NCBI GenBank assembly: GCA_032834875.1
Contig: CP135238.1
Location: 1,308,011 to 1,372,010, forward strand
Direction of reading: 5' to 3'
Length of the DNA: 64,000 nucleotides
Origin: Sulfuracidifex metallicus DSM 6482 = JCM 9184
GTDB lineage: Archaea > Thermoproteota > Thermoprotei_A > Sulfolobales > Sulfolobaceae
The stretch's first letter is position 1. Every line of letters starts with the position of its first letter. Both the position numbers and the translations under genes were made by a program. The notes under the pieces are model-generated. The model saw nothing but the letters and a program-made list of their open reading frames with translations, did not search any database and was not told the DNA's origin. Below are positions 36,186 through 45,366 of this stretch, piece after piece.

Positions 36186-36773
36186 TCAGCCAGAAACATT
36201 ATGCTGCCCTTCTACGTTTTCACTATACTTTAGACTCAACTTGAAGAATATTCCCTTTTTTTCAATTGAGTGGAACAATTCTAATTTCTTTGCGGTACTC
36301 TCTAAAAGGTCTATAAGCTGAGACGCAGTCTCATCGTCGATGCTAGTTAGGTTAGCTCTGATTGTGTTCTTCTCCACTGACGGCCTTACATTGGAGATAA
36401 GCCTTACTAATGCAACTGCTACCCCCATAAATATTTTCGCCTTGTCTGTTCCAGTTTCCTCATTTATGGAGGACACAGTCGCAGATATCAAGCTAGAGAT
36501 ATCCTCAACATTTTCCCTTATTTTCCCGTTAAGTCTTAACAATCTATAGAAGAAAAAGGAGGATGAAAGAACGTTAAATCCAATGATCGCGTATCGCTCT
36601 TCCTCTTGAGTTATGTCCTCTCCTATTCTTATCATTTCAATGGAGTAATTGAGAATCTTGTCGGAACACCTCTCTAGCTGAGGTATCCCTATATTCTGAC
36701 AAGCTTCCTCAAGCAGTTTCCTGGTGTTCTCTCCTATGTGCCAAGGAATTCTCTTCCAAACTTCGTCCTTCAT
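36186..36773 (-). CDS. hypothetical protein, 195 aa, operon partner of 36770-37843
   Basis: A largely helical soluble protein with no recognised motif. It has two Cys near the N-terminus (C25, C36) and a long helical middle. Its start overlaps the stop of the upstream 357-aa gene by four bases (ATGA-type), so the two are translationally coupled and probably act together. I cannot assign a function. Composition and overlap argue that both are real genes. Confidence 0.65.
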   Translation of the reverse strand: MKDEVWKRIPWHIGENTRKLLEEACQNIGIPQLERCSDKILNYSIEMIRIGEDITQEEERYAIIGFNVLSSSFFFYRLLRLNGKIRENVEDISSLISATVSSINEETGTDKAKIFMGVAVALVRLISNVRPSVEKNTIRANLTSIDDETASQLIDLLESTAKKLELFHSIEKKGIFFKLSLKYSENVEGQHNVSG

Positions 36774-37843
36774 AATATCTTCAGAGAAATGATATGACCT
36801 TTACAATTAATCTTTTCCTTCAGGTTGCTTTCCCCTATCATTTCCTTCAATTGTTCGCTCAACCTAGGACACATGTCCCCATCAACTGAAAAGGGAAAAA
36901 TGAGAATCATGTCCTTCTTGTCTAGAATTATCTTAATGCCAGGGTAAAGCGATTCGAGGATGGCCACAACCTTTGGGAGATCCTTGGTGTAAGGTACGTG
37001 AAATTCTGTCTCGTCTAGCCTAGGGCAAGGCAGAAGTGAATATCCTGAATCCGAGAAATCCATAAAGGCATCAAAAGTTTGGCTTATATTTGTGATCCCT
37101 GTTACGTTGAAGATCCTGATGGCTTGAGACAAAACCGTGCTGGAAAAGCTCGATCTGAACTTATCTATGTTTAGGTTGAATTTCTTCATTAACTTATCTC
37201 TTAATATCACGATTCCCTCAGAGACAGGGATTAATTTGGTTGCATTCTCCTTACCCTTCTTTCCTTCTTCGTCATCGTTTACTACAATGACGCCGTGAAA
37301 ACCACTCACGTTATCGACGTTAATCTCAAGATGGCTGCCTAATAGGGAGGTTACATATTCAATAATTAGCTTGAACTTCTCTTGCTCAACGTCTGCCGTT
37401 TGACTAATTGAAACTATGTACTTTCCTCCATCGTTCTTTTGATTTATCAGTGAAACGTTTCGGGGAAAAATGAAGGAGAGCAATGTAGGAACGTCCCTAG
37501 CCTTTATAAAGTCCAAGCGTTTTGATATTATCTCAGCGTAAAAGAGTAGATCGTCCCTCTTAAGATCCCTGATAGTTCTTACGTATGGAACAAACTTGTA
37601 ATAAAAGTCATGAGTCATCTTATAAACGAAGATGAATGAAGAATCTAAACCAACATAGTTCTTACCGTACCTATCTATAGAATTGAACATCTCTTGGAAG
37701 AGCCAGGTATTGAAGGACTTTTCAGACCTAAGTTCACCCGTTATAACTTGGTACTTTCTTCTGGCGGATTCTAGAAGGTCTACCACATCGCTGTATACGG
37801 GGGTGATAGAGGCCTTTTCTTCATCGTTATGGCTCTTCCTCAC
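36770..37843 (-). CDS. hypothetical protein, 357 aa
   Basis: I do not recognise the family. It is soluble and mixed alpha/beta. An N-terminal helical part (about 1-110) includes an aromatic-rich FYYKFVPYVRTIRD. A middle domain holds HLEINVDN and GFHGVIVVNDDEE, and the C-terminal domain contains FHVPYTKDLPKVVAILESLY and IILDKKDMILIFPFS, which looks like a ferredoxin-like fold. No nucleotide-binding loop is visible. It is the first gene of a two-gene operon with a 4-bp overlap. Confidence 0.65.
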   Translation of the reverse strand: MRKSHNDEEKASITPVYSDVVDLLESARRKYQVITGELRSEKSFNTWLFQEMFNSIDRYGKNYVGLDSSFIFVYKMTHDFYYKFVPYVRTIRDLKRDDLLFYAEIISKRLDFIKARDVPTLLSFIFPRNVSLINQKNDGGKYIVSISQTADVEQEKFKLIIEYVTSLLGSHLEINVDNVSGFHGVIVVNDDEEGKKGKENATKLIPVSEGIVILRDKLMKKFNLNIDKFRSSFSSTVLSQAIRIFNVTGITNISQTFDAFMDFSDSGYSLLPCPRLDETEFHVPYTKDLPKVVAILESLYPGIKIILDKKDMILIFPFSVDGDMCPRLSEQLKEMIGESNLKEKINCKGHIISLKIL

Positions 37844-38169
37844 GTCTATAGTTGTTGTCTACATTTTTTTAAAAACTTTTTATCTCATATAAGCAGTGAT
37901 GAATGTTTATTGACTTTAACTGGATTAAAAACTTTTATATTATTTTATATAATTACTAAAACGAAAATATCTTTATTATATGTAAATTCTAAATACTTAA
38001 ATTGTTAATTGAATTTAATTTAAAGTTTACATTTAATTAAACGGGTTTTAGACATAATATTTCAAAATACTGAAAAAGTCATTCCTTTGAGTTGAGGTAA
38101 AGATATTGAAAGTACATTAATGCTCCGTTCTGCAAAAGGATTTTTAAGAAATGATCCTCTTCCTATGTT
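37844..38169. other. 326-bp AT-rich divergent intergenic region
   Basis: It separates the 357-aa gene from the MFS gene and must hold both promoters. There are several TATA-like stretches; none can be assigned with confidence. Confidence 0.45.
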
Positions 38170-39276
38170 GTGAAAAGGGAAGTTTACAAACTGTCATTCT
38201 CTGCGTTCTTTGCTGACCTTGGATATATGGCAGTGATGTCCTTTCTCCCGCTGTTGATCACGGTGTACTATCACCTCTCTCCAGCAGTATACGGAATTAT
38301 AGAGGCTATAAACTACGGAGGCGGTGCAGTTATGTCCTTCCTGGGAGGGGTAGCTGCAGATAGATATGGAAGAAGGCTGGTTGGTTCATTAGGTAATTCG
38401 TTGATTGCCCTTATGTCGTTCTCCGGAATAGTGGGGAATCCACTGATTGCCCTCGTGCTCATCGCTGCAGGATGGTGGGCTAGGAACTTCAGATCTCCAG
38501 CAAGAAGGGCACTTGTAAGCGAGGTAACTACGCCAGATGAGAGGAAGAGAGCCTTCGGAATATTGCACACTTTAGATCAGACTGGAGCATTCCTTGCGAT
38601 AATTTATATATCCTTAGTACTCTTCCTTCGTCTTCCCGTTCAATACGCGCTGCTGGGAACTATTATACCCTTAGCTATATCCACTTTACTTATAGCTATA
38701 ACTAAGACACCAAAGTTGGAAAGGAAGGGAAAGACCAACGTTAAAGTAGTAGTTACTGTTACTATTTCCACCTTGTTCTTCGGCTTCACCTTCTTCAGCT
38801 TCGGATTTCCCGTAATAAGCGTAGCAGAGCTTACGCATCAAGAGTACCTAGGGACACTTGCTTTCGCAATATTTTCAGGAACATCTGCTTTATCAGCTCT
38901 AATCTATGGGAGAAGTAAAGTAAGGGAAATAACAGGTTTAGCCTTCCTTGGGTACGGAGTGGCTGCTATTGCAAGCTTCGGCTTTGCCCTTACCTATAAC
39001 GTTTCTTTGGCTTTACTCTACGCTTTCAGTGCCCTAATGGGGATTGCAGTAGGTGCCATAGAGACTTTCGAACCTTCTATCATATCCAAGTTTACAAGCT
39101 CTGAAAAGGTAGCTACTGGAATGGGAACTTTGTCCTTGGGTAGGGCGCTTGGTATATCAATAAGCAACTTAGTTATGGGCTTTCTTTACGTTGTATCTCC
39201 CTTATATTCGTATTCCTTTGCAGGTATTATGACCATAGTTGCCTCCCTGGTCGTCTTGACCATAAGGAAATCTTAA
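38170..39276 (+). CDS. MFS transporter, 368 aa
   Basis: Predicted 11-12 membrane helices. The MFS loop 2-3 signature GGVAADRYGRRLVGSLG (about residues 58-74) is clear, and a loop 8-9-like region (YGRSKVREITG) follows in the C-terminal half. The GTG start is the first usable codon in frame. The substrate is unknown; relatives include drug and sugar exporters. It is monocistronic, with a pyrimidine-rich end. Confidence 0.85.
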   Translation: MKREVYKLSFSAFFADLGYMAVMSFLPLLITVYYHLSPAVYGIIEAINYGGGAVMSFLGGVAADRYGRRLVGSLGNSLIALMSFSGIVGNPLIALVLIAAGWWARNFRSPARRALVSEVTTPDERKRAFGILHTLDQTGAFLAIIYISLVLFLRLPVQYALLGTIIPLAISTLLIAITKTPKLERKGKTNVKVVVTVTISTLFFGFTFFSFGFPVISVAELTHQEYLGTLAFAIFSGTSALSALIYGRSKVREITGLAFLGYGVAAIASFGFALTYNVSLALLYAFSALMGIAVGAIETFEPSIISKFTSSEKVATGMGTLSLGRALGISISNLVMGFLYVVSPLYSYSFAGIMTIVASLVVLTIRKS

Positions 39277-39892
39277 CTAAAGAAAGATAAAGAAAAATAT
39301 GCTTTTTTCACGAAATATTAATTCACGTTAATTTTACTCCCAATAATAGATTGTTCCTTTATAGCCTCGTTAACATATTGTAAATAACTTTTGTTTTTCT
39401 GTATAAATTTTATTTACTTCTAAACCTAAAATCAATGTAGTTTATTCTCTCCTATTTTTGCTTAAGAAGATGTCAATTAGCTAGTAAGAAACATTTAAAA
39501 TAAGCCAGAATAACCTTGAAATTTAGGTAAAAAAAAGTGGCAGGCAAGAAGAAAGGAGAGAAGAAAGAGACCCAACAGCCCTCCTCATCTAAGAAATAAT
39601 GAAAGAGAGCAAAACCTTCCCCTAAAGGCAAATCCTTTTTTACTCTCTTCTCCTCTCTTCTCAGGCATTTTACCTTTTTCATTAATATCTTTTAAAGTCA
39701 ACTCTACAGTTCACGGAAGTAATAAGGAATAATTTTATAGCATCTAATAAAAAGATAGGGGCGATTAATGAAAGTATTTCATAGTAATCCCGATGTGAAG
39801 AGAATTCTGTTTATAAATAAAAGGCAACAAAATAGATACATGAGAGTGTGTGCCTAAATTAGTTTTAAAACGCATCCTTGAGATTCTAAAAT
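39277..39892. other. 616-bp region with one possible micro-ORF
   Basis: Apart from the 20-codon frame at 39537-39599 I see no gene. A long pyrimidine-rich stretch (about 39628-39680) could act as a terminator. Confidence 0.45.
39537..39599 (+). CDS. possible 20-aa basic micro-protein
   Basis: A GTG-started frame encodes a Lys/Glu/Ser-rich peptide (VAGKKKGEKK...PSSSKK) ended by consecutive TAA and TGA. A TATA-like CATTTAAAA lies about 45 bp upstream and a T-rich tract follows. It has the style of small basic crenarchaeal proteins or ribosomal-protein tails, but could be chance. Confidence 0.25.
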   Translation: MAGKKKGEKKETQQPSSSKK

Positions 39893-40483
39893 ATGAAGCC
39901 CAAGAAGGTAACCCTCTATAGAGCTCTTCTTCACGTTGGTTACGCGAGGGTTGCCCCAAGGACTCTTTCACGAGGAAACAACTTAGTTCAATTAAAATTT
40001 TCAAGTGATGGAGGAAAGTGGTATATTAATACCCCATTTGGAGGGGGAACTTACTCTTCAGCTAAGGAGGCTTTACATGCAATGGTACTGAGGTTCGCCT
40101 TAGATTTGGATGACCTGAAAAGAATGATAGACTTTGGGTTAGAATACGCTGAGGAGGAGCTCAAAAATTATGAAAAAACAATGAACAAAATAGAATCAAG
40201 GAGCGTCAAGGCAATCATGGATTTCCTAAGGGAAGAAAAGAAGGAAGAGACAGTTGATAGATCCACATTGAGCGACATAGTAAGGGAATTTAAGAAACAA
40301 GTTGTGTTCTCAAGGCTTCAGAAGGAGCTGGAAAAGAACCACAATTCGTGCCCCGTCTGCGGAAGGGAATTCTTAAGCTCTTCCTCATTTTACAATCATG
40401 TTACCAGAACTCCTTTCATGAAGGACGAGCATAGGAATTTCTTAATGACGTTGATGAGCGAAATCACGGGCTACACACCATAA
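39893..40483 (+). CDS. hypothetical protein with C-terminal C2H2-like zinc finger, 196 aa
   Basis: The N-terminal 70 residues form a small beta domain (WYINTPFGGGTYSSAKEAL). The middle is a long charged helix (about 80-145). CPVCG (about 153-157) and the following FYNHV...MKDEH give a C2H2-type finger, suggesting nucleic-acid or protein binding. Sulfolobales encode many such orphan zinc-finger proteins. There is no operon partner. Confidence 0.65.
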   Translation: MKPKKVTLYRALLHVGYARVAPRTLSRGNNLVQLKFSSDGGKWYINTPFGGGTYSSAKEALHAMVLRFALDLDDLKRMIDFGLEYAEEELKNYEKTMNKIESRSVKAIMDFLREEKKEETVDRSTLSDIVREFKKQVVFSRLQKELEKNHNSCPVCGREFLSSSSFYNHVTRTPFMKDEHRNFLMTLMSEITGYTP

Positions 40484-40620
40484 TAACCTTGAGATGCCTC
40501 TCTTTTTTAATTATGAACTTTTGCAAACTTCTGTTGAGCCGAGAAATTGAAACAAGGTTTCTGTAAGCTTTCCGTGAGAAAGTTTTATTATGTACGTAAC
40601 GTGCTTTTAAAGAACCCAAA

Positions 40621-41010
40621 ATGAAAGTAAGTGAATTGAAGCCTAGAGCTTCAGCTACAGTAACAGTAAAGGTAGTTAAATTAGGAGAACCAAAACAAGT
40701 AACCAACAAGGACGGCTCATTACACAAGGTATCTGACGTTTTAGTAGGAGATGAAACTGGATCAATACTGATGAGCTTATGGGATGAGAACATAAGCAAG
40801 GTAAACGAGAACGACGTTATTGAGGTAAATAATGGTTATGTTTCTGTAGTAAGAGGCTCTATGAGGCTAACCCTAGGAAGGGAAGGTAAAATGGAAAAAT
40901 CCTCACAGAACATCGAAAACGTAAATACTGAAAAGAACCTCTCCGATCAGAAGATAGAAGATTCTGGATATCGTGGAGGTTACAGAAGGAGTTTCAATAG
41001 AAGATATTAA
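40621..41010 (+). CDS. single-stranded DNA-binding protein, OB fold (SSB/RPA-like)
   Basis: The 129-aa protein has one OB fold (residues 1-85: LKPRASATVTVKVVKLGEP, then SDVLVGDETGSILMSLWDE, then VIEVNNGYVSVVRG). This order is that of crenarchaeal SSB such as the S. solfataricus protein, in which aromatic residues (here W59 and Y73) bind ssDNA. The C-terminal tail is flexible and ends in Arg/Gly/Tyr repeats instead of the acidic tail of the main SSB. It may therefore be a second, specialised SSB. Confidence 0.85.
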   Translation: MKVSELKPRASATVTVKVVKLGEPKQVTNKDGSLHKVSDVLVGDETGSILMSLWDENISKVNENDVIEVNNGYVSVVRGSMRLTLGREGKMEKSSQNIENVNTEKNLSDQKIEDSGYRGGYRRSFNRRY

Positions 41011-41242
41011 AAGATCGTATATTTTAAAAAGTAATTAAGAAAAATGTGAAAACGTACGTGTTATCACGCACGCTTTCGTTAAGTTTTTTTCATATCGCGC
41101 GTAAAAATGCGCTTTCGCTTTATTGTGTTTACTTCTTATTAATCCCAAATATCATGAAATGAGAAAAGCTATTATGTATATTATTAAAACAAAATCTGTA
41201 TATATTTATTTTCTATAATAGTAAAAAAAGCGCTTCTACTTT

Positions 41243-42226
41243 CTATTGATTAATGGTTTGCTGTAGGTTTGTTCCACACTCAGAGCAGAACTTGGAACCA
41301 GCTGGGTTTTCCTTACCACACTTAGGACATTTAATGGAAGTTAAGGGGGATCCACAGTTCTCGCAGAACTTCGCTCCACTATCGTTCTCTGCACCACACT
41401 TCCAACATTTAACCTTTGTTTGAGGTGCTGGTTGGGGTGATGGAGTAGTAGGCCTCGGTTGGTTTTGCAGCTGCGGCGGTTGTTGAGGCTGCTGAGGGTA
41501 CTGACTAGGTTGACCTGGTTGACCGTATGGTGAGCCGTAGGGAGTACCGTAGGGCTGAGGCTGCGTTGGAGGTTGACCGTATGGAGGACCGTATGGTCCG
41601 TAAGAACCGTATTGTTGAGGGTAGGTTTGAGCACTCATTATAGCCATAGTAATTATATTCATTAACTGTTCCTCACCGGCATAGTCTTTGTATAGCCCGT
41701 AGGCATCTATCCCACCCCCAGCCATAGTGAGTAGGTTATTATGTAATAATTCGTCTGAAATTCCTACTGTTACACCCGCCGTGAGTAACTCCTGCATTAA
41801 ATTTGAAATTCCAGTTTCTACCATGACGAATTCCGGACCTACGCATATCCTCACAGTGTATGCCTTGCTTTGATCAGTTAGCTTGTCAAGAAGGGATGAG
41901 TGTTGAGCTTGTATCACTGCTAAATTCTGTCCTACCATGGGGAAGGCTTGGAATCCTTGTCCCATTAGATACATAACTGCTTGTTGGACTACTTGCTGAA
42001 GGTTTATGGGTCCATTTATTGGAATCATTTGCTGTTTGCCTCCTAGTCCAGAAGACTGTGAGCACATCATCATTGTCATCATTGGATTAGGTGGTTGACC
42101 GTATGGTGAGCCGTAGGGAGTACCGTAGGGCTGAGGCTGCGTTGGAGGTTGACCGTATGGAGGACCGTATGGTCCACCGTATGGATAGGACATTATTATC
42201 TGTTTTTCTTTACTGAAATCAAACAT
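41243..42226 (-). CDS. Pro/Gln/Gly/Tyr-rich protein with two C-terminal zinc ribbons
   Basis: The likely true start is MSYPYGG (42193), as the eleven codons before it are unlike the rest. Two low-complexity blocks of PYGxPYG(Q/T/S)PP repeats flank a folded middle (about residues 70-200). The tail has two zinc ribbons (CWKCGAEN...CENCG and CPKCGKEN...CSECG, residues about 272-320). The two PYG blocks are encoded by identical DNA. The middle resembles no enzyme I know. It may be a membrane- or protein-binding scaffold. Confidence 0.7.
   Translation of the reverse strand: MFDFSKEKQIIMSYPYGGPYGPPYGQPPTQPQPYGTPYGSPYGQPPNPMMTMMMCSQSSGLGGKQQMIPINGPINLQQVVQQAVMYLMGQGFQAFPMVGQNLAVIQAQHSSLLDKLTDQSKAYTVRICVGPEFVMVETGISNLMQELLTAGVTVGISDELLHNNLLTMAGGGIDAYGLYKDYAGEEQLMNIITMAIMSAQTYPQQYGSYGPYGPPYGQPPTQPQPYGTPYGSPYGQPGQPSQYPQQPQQPPQLQNQPRPTTPSPQPAPQTKVKCWKCGAENDSGAKFCENCGSPLTSIKCPKCGKENPAGSKFCSECGTNLQQTINQ
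41517..41599. repeat. 83-bp exact direct repeat, copy 1, in the zinc-ribbon gene
   Basis: Identical to 42093-42175, 576 bp apart and in the same frame. It encodes the PYGxPYG block. Identity at synonymous positions implies recent duplication or gene conversion. Confidence 0.9.
42093..42175. repeat. 83-bp exact direct repeat, copy 2, in the zinc-ribbon gene
   Basis: Same sequence as 41517-41599. Recombination between the copies would remove the folded middle domain in frame. Confidence 0.9.
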
Positions 42227-42407
42227 TAATATATTTCCGTTCGCATGCAGCGTAAGTTAAAAGAAATAATTACCTTTTACTTAAAGTAAAAAAATTCGTA
42301 TTCTCTTTATTTTGCTAACATTAGATACTGTAGATCTTAGAATGAAAGTAGAAAACGCTGTATTTACACGCTTCCACTTCTAGGAGATATTTTCTCTTAC
42401 TTGTATG

Positions 42408-42677
42408 TCAACTGGTCCACGTCGAGCTCACATATTCTAATAATTTAGTCACGCGATCTGATATAACGTAGACTGAGGTCTTTCCTATTCTCCTCCTTTG
42501 AACTAGACCAGCCTTTCTTAAGTTAGAAAGATGATGAGAAACCAAAGATTGATAGTTACCAGTTGCCTTAGCTATTTCACTCACCGACGCCTGCCTCCTC
42601 TCGTTTAGGTAAAGTAGAATCTTTAGCCTATTTTCATCTGCCAAACAAGAGAATAGATCCAGTAAGTAATTTACCAT
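42408..42677 (-). CDS. ArsR-family winged-helix regulator, 89 aa
   Basis: A compact ArsR fold: LLDLFSCLADENRLKILLYL (helices 1-2), then SVSEIAKATGNYQSLVSHHL (HTH, recognition helix SLVSHHLSNLRKAG), then the wing VQRRRIGKTSVYVIS. The usual metal-binding CxC in helix 3 is absent, so it may not sense metals by that route. It stands alone; an AT-rich upstream with TATTTAAATA (about 42702-42711) is likely its promoter. Confidence 0.85.
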   Translation of the reverse strand: MVNYLLDLFSCLADENRLKILLYLNERRQASVSEIAKATGNYQSLVSHHLSNLRKAGLVQRRRIGKTSVYVISDRVTKLLEYVSSTWTS

Positions 42678-42803
42678 GACACTTTTAGGGTAACCCTAAT
42701 ATTTAAATATTTTGTGTAGCTAATGCTCTATCAAAAGTAGACAGATTGGAAACTTAACATCCATCAAATTTCAAAGAGAGAAAAGGAAAGAGTTACACTA
42801 AGT

Positions 42804-42836
42804 CTGACTTGCTCCACGCCTTAAAGGGCTAGACTT
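42804..42836 (-). mobile_element. solitary right-end relic of the TnpB element family
   Basis: CTGACTT.CTCC.CGCC.TTAAAGGGC.AG matches the plus-strand right end of the elements at 1099 and 26941 (CTGACTTCCTCCCCGCC...GGGCGAGG) with a few substitutions. No left end or tnpB accompanies it. Confidence 0.55.
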
Positions 42837-42870
42837 TCAATCTTTTGCGAACACAAATACTTTCCTGGCC

Positions 42871-43377
42871 TCAAATGTAGAACACATAGAACCTATTCTC
42901 ACCAACGGGAATGATGTTATACCTGCCCTTAGGAAGAAGTATCACCTTCCCGTCATGAGCTTCAATAACTTGGGCTTTCCCCTCATAATATAACCTAGCG
43001 GCCATAGCTGAAATTACAGCGTCAATTATATCCTTCTTCTTAGATAGGTCTCTCCAACATATGTCAGCGTTCTTCAAGGAAGAGGTAGGATGGGTCTCCA
43101 ACATTGACATGAAACTCCTCAACGAAATAGCCCTTTCCACCAAAGAGACCATAAACGACGGCGGTAGAACCTTGAAACCTCTCCTTATCATTTCCTTATC
43201 GACGTCCCTATATTTAAGTAACAAGAGAGGCGAGTCTATGGCTATCAACCTTGAACTTGAGCATAACGAAACTATTTCTTCGTCCGTATCAACTTCATAT
43301 ACTGTAGCCTTATTACCTGAGAGTAAAGCCACATCCGTCTTCCTCTTCACCGCGAGGTCTATTCCACAGAAAGTCAT
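42871..43377 (-). CDS. DUF429 family RNase H-like predicted nuclease
   Basis: The 168-aa protein shows DUF429 motifs: CGIDLAVKRK (D7), LIAIDSPL (D48), RGFKVLPPSF, LETHPTSS (E94) and KKDIIDAVISAMAARLY (D119). The acidic set (D7, D48, E94, D119) suggests an RNase H-type metal site; the biological role is unknown. Divergent from tpiA with only 26 bp between starts, so their promoters must overlap the neighbouring gene. Confidence 0.8.
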   Translation of the reverse strand: MTFCGIDLAVKRKTDVALLSGNKATVYEVDTDEEIVSLCSSSRLIAIDSPLLLLKYRDVDKEMIRRGFKVLPPSFMVSLVERAISLRSFMSMLETHPTSSLKNADICWRDLSKKKDIIDAVISAMAARLYYEGKAQVIEAHDGKVILLPKGRYNIIPVGENRFYVFYI

Positions 43378-43403
43378 AAATGTGATATGTTTTCCTTTAG
43401 TTT

Positions 43404-44078
43404 ATGAAAAAGCCTGTAATTCTAATTAACTTCAAGGCTTATGATACATCCTTTGGCAAAAAAGGAATCGACATAGCAAAGAAAATAGAGAAAATAAGCT
43501 TAGAGTACTCTACAGAGATCATAATTTCAGTTCCTCCTACCGAGATATACAGAATATCCAATGAAGTTTCAATACCCGTTTACGCTGAACACGTTGACGC
43601 CAACCCTTTAGGTGCACACACGGGATCGGTTACTCCAGAGATGGTTAAAGATGCTGGTGCTGAGGGTACGTTAATCAACCACAGTGAAAGAAGAATCAGA
43701 ATAGACGAGATAGCTGAGATATTATCAAGAGCAAGGAAGTTGAACCTTGACACTGTAGTATGCGTAGACAGGAACGAGCTAGTGAAGGCAATAGGTACCC
43801 TTGAGCCTACGTCTATATTAATAGAACCTCCTGAGCTAATAGGCAGCGGTATATCAGTCTCTAAAGCTAGGCCTGAGGTCATAACTAATGCCGTAGAGCA
43901 AGTGAAGGAGTTTCCAAAGGTTCTTCTGATTGCTGGGGCGGGGATAACCAACGGAGAGGACGTTTCAACTGCCCTTAAATTGGGCGCAGCCGGCATAGGC
44001 GTAGCTAGCGCGGTAATGAAGGCTAAAGAACCTTGTAAAGTCGTAGAGGAATTCGTTAAAAGCTCTCTTGGTAATTAG
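43404..44078 (+). CDS. tpiA: triosephosphate isomerase
   Basis: This 224-aa archaeal-type TIM interconverts DHAP and glyceraldehyde 3-phosphate in gluconeogenesis/glycolysis. Catalytic residues are K11 (INFKAY), H93 (INHSERR) and E141 ([10 protein letters not shown]). The phosphate loop is [11 protein letters not shown]. The short length is usual for hyperthermophilic archaeal tetrameric enzymes. It ends 5 bp before a membrane protein gene, followed by an aldose epimerase and an MBL hydrolase on the same strand, so this may be a four-gene transcript. Confidence 0.96.
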   Translation: MKKPVILINFKAYDTSFGKKGIDIAKKIEKISLEYSTEIIISVPPTEIYRISNEVSIPVYAEHVDANPLGAHTGSVTPEMVKDAGAEGTLINHSERRIRIDEIAEILSRARKLNLDTVVCVDRNELVKAIGTLEPTSILIEPPELIGSGISVSKARPEVITNAVEQVKEFPKVLLIAGAGITNGEDVSTALKLGAAGIGVASAVMKAKEPCKVVEEFVKSSLGN

Positions 44079-44083
44079 ATTAT

Positions 44084-44500
44084 ATGAGAAACTTCAGTTC
44101 AAAGTTAGGTATTAAGGAAAACTTAATCGCGCTAACATTATTTGCGTCCATTTACGCTCTTCTTGAATTAGGAATGCAGTGGGATCCGTCCAAGGACCCA
44201 GCCTCTCCCCAATGGATGAAGGATGTGTTCTCCCCTGTGTTCTCCCTCTATTTTTATAGGATTATATATTCCGTGATCTTCTTTTACCCTGCATATCTAG
44301 CGTCCAGGAAACTGATATCCATTGACACGCTTTGGTACTTCATTTACGCTTCTACTATGGAGGATGTATTGTATTGGATATTTGACCTCAAGGAACCATA
44401 TCAATGGGCTTGGTTTTATCCCGTTTTCCACGGTTTGCCCATAGACGACTTGATAGGTTTCATCTTTCTTGGTTTAACCTTCAAGTATTTGAAGGGGTAA
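44084..44500 (+). CDS. small integral membrane protein, 138 aa
   Basis: Three or four hydrophobic helices (about 12-30, 48-68, 80-100, 115-134). Conserved-looking polar positions sit in the last two (TMEDVLYWIFDL; FHGLPIDDLIGF). The acidic pair in membrane helices is reminiscent of small lycopene-cyclase-type domains, but that is only a guess. Located 5 bp after tpiA, probably in the same transcript. Confidence 0.65.
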   Translation: MRNFSSKLGIKENLIALTLFASIYALLELGMQWDPSKDPASPQWMKDVFSPVFSLYFYRIIYSVIFFYPAYLASRKLISIDTLWYFIYASTMEDVLYWIFDLKEPYQWAWFYPVFHGLPIDDLIGFIFLGLTFKYLKG

Positions 44501-44553
44501 ATGATAGGTGCATTTTCATTAACTTTTAATCTACTGGTTTTTATCTCTGTTTT

Positions 44554-45363
44554 ATGGTAAAACTAGAGAAGGGTGAGCTGGAAGCTGAGATCGTTAATGA
44601 AGGGGCTTACTTGGTGGACCTCAGAAAGGACGGCGAGGAGGTTTTGCTTCACGGAAACTTAGAGAGAAAAACTAGAGGAGGAATGGCGTTACTTATACCA
44701 TTCGCCAACAGAGTCAAGGGGGGATCTTACATCTTTGAGGGAAAAGTTTATGATTTACCTAGGAACTCTGAAGGAAATGCAATCCATGGGTTCGCCAAGG
44801 ACTTGCGTTGGGACGTTGAAGCGTCCAGTCGAGATAAGGTAACGTTCAAAGTTAAGATTCAGAATCAAGGCTATCCCTCTGCTCTTTCCTGTAGAGTTAC
44901 ATACGAAATTGGCTGTAACTCACTCCAAGTTGAAATGGAGATATTTAACGAGGGAAACAGTAATGCTCCCCTGACTGTAGGTGCCCATCCTTATTTCGTC
45001 GCCAATAAATGGAGGATAGAGCCAAGCAAAATGGAAATGCTGGAAAGCGTTAACAAGATTCCAACAGGGAGAACTATAACTGTCGACGTAAACTCCATGA
45101 ATAGCTTGGACGACTGCTTCCTGTTTGAAGGAAAGGTAATTCTTACCACAGACAAACATAGAATTACATTGTCTTCAAAGGACATGAAGTTCCTTCAAAT
45201 ATATACTGGAATACCTAACTCAATAGCAATTGAGCCTATGAGCGGTGCTCCAGATGCTTACCATAACGGCATTGGGCTAAAAGTGCTCAAGGTAGGAGAG
45301 AACGCTAGGTATTCCTTTTCGCTTCTCCTGGAGAAAGCTTATGAGCAGAGAGAATCATCTTAA
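44554..45363 (+). CDS. aldose 1-epimerase-like protein (galactose mutarotase fold)
   Basis: The 269-aa beta-sandwich protein has all the mutarotase hallmarks: IPFANRVKGG (Arg), AIHGF (His), VGAHPYF (catalytic His), SLDDCF (Asp) and AIEPMSGAPDAY (Glu base). It should interconvert alpha and beta sugar anomers or act on sugar phosphates (YeaD-like). Start ATG 53 bp after the membrane gene; stop 3 bp before the MBL gene, so the latter two are co-transcribed. Confidence 0.9.
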   Translation: MVKLEKGELEAEIVNEGAYLVDLRKDGEEVLLHGNLERKTRGGMALLIPFANRVKGGSYIFEGKVYDLPRNSEGNAIHGFAKDLRWDVEASSRDKVTFKVKIQNQGYPSALSCRVTYEIGCNSLQVEMEIFNEGNSNAPLTVGAHPYFVANKWRIEPSKMEMLESVNKIPTGRTITVDVNSMNSLDDCFLFEGKVILTTDKHRITLSSKDMKFLQIYTGIPNSIAIEPMSGAPDAYHNGIGLKVLKVGENARYSFSLLLEKAYEQRESS

Positions 45364-45366
45364 AAC

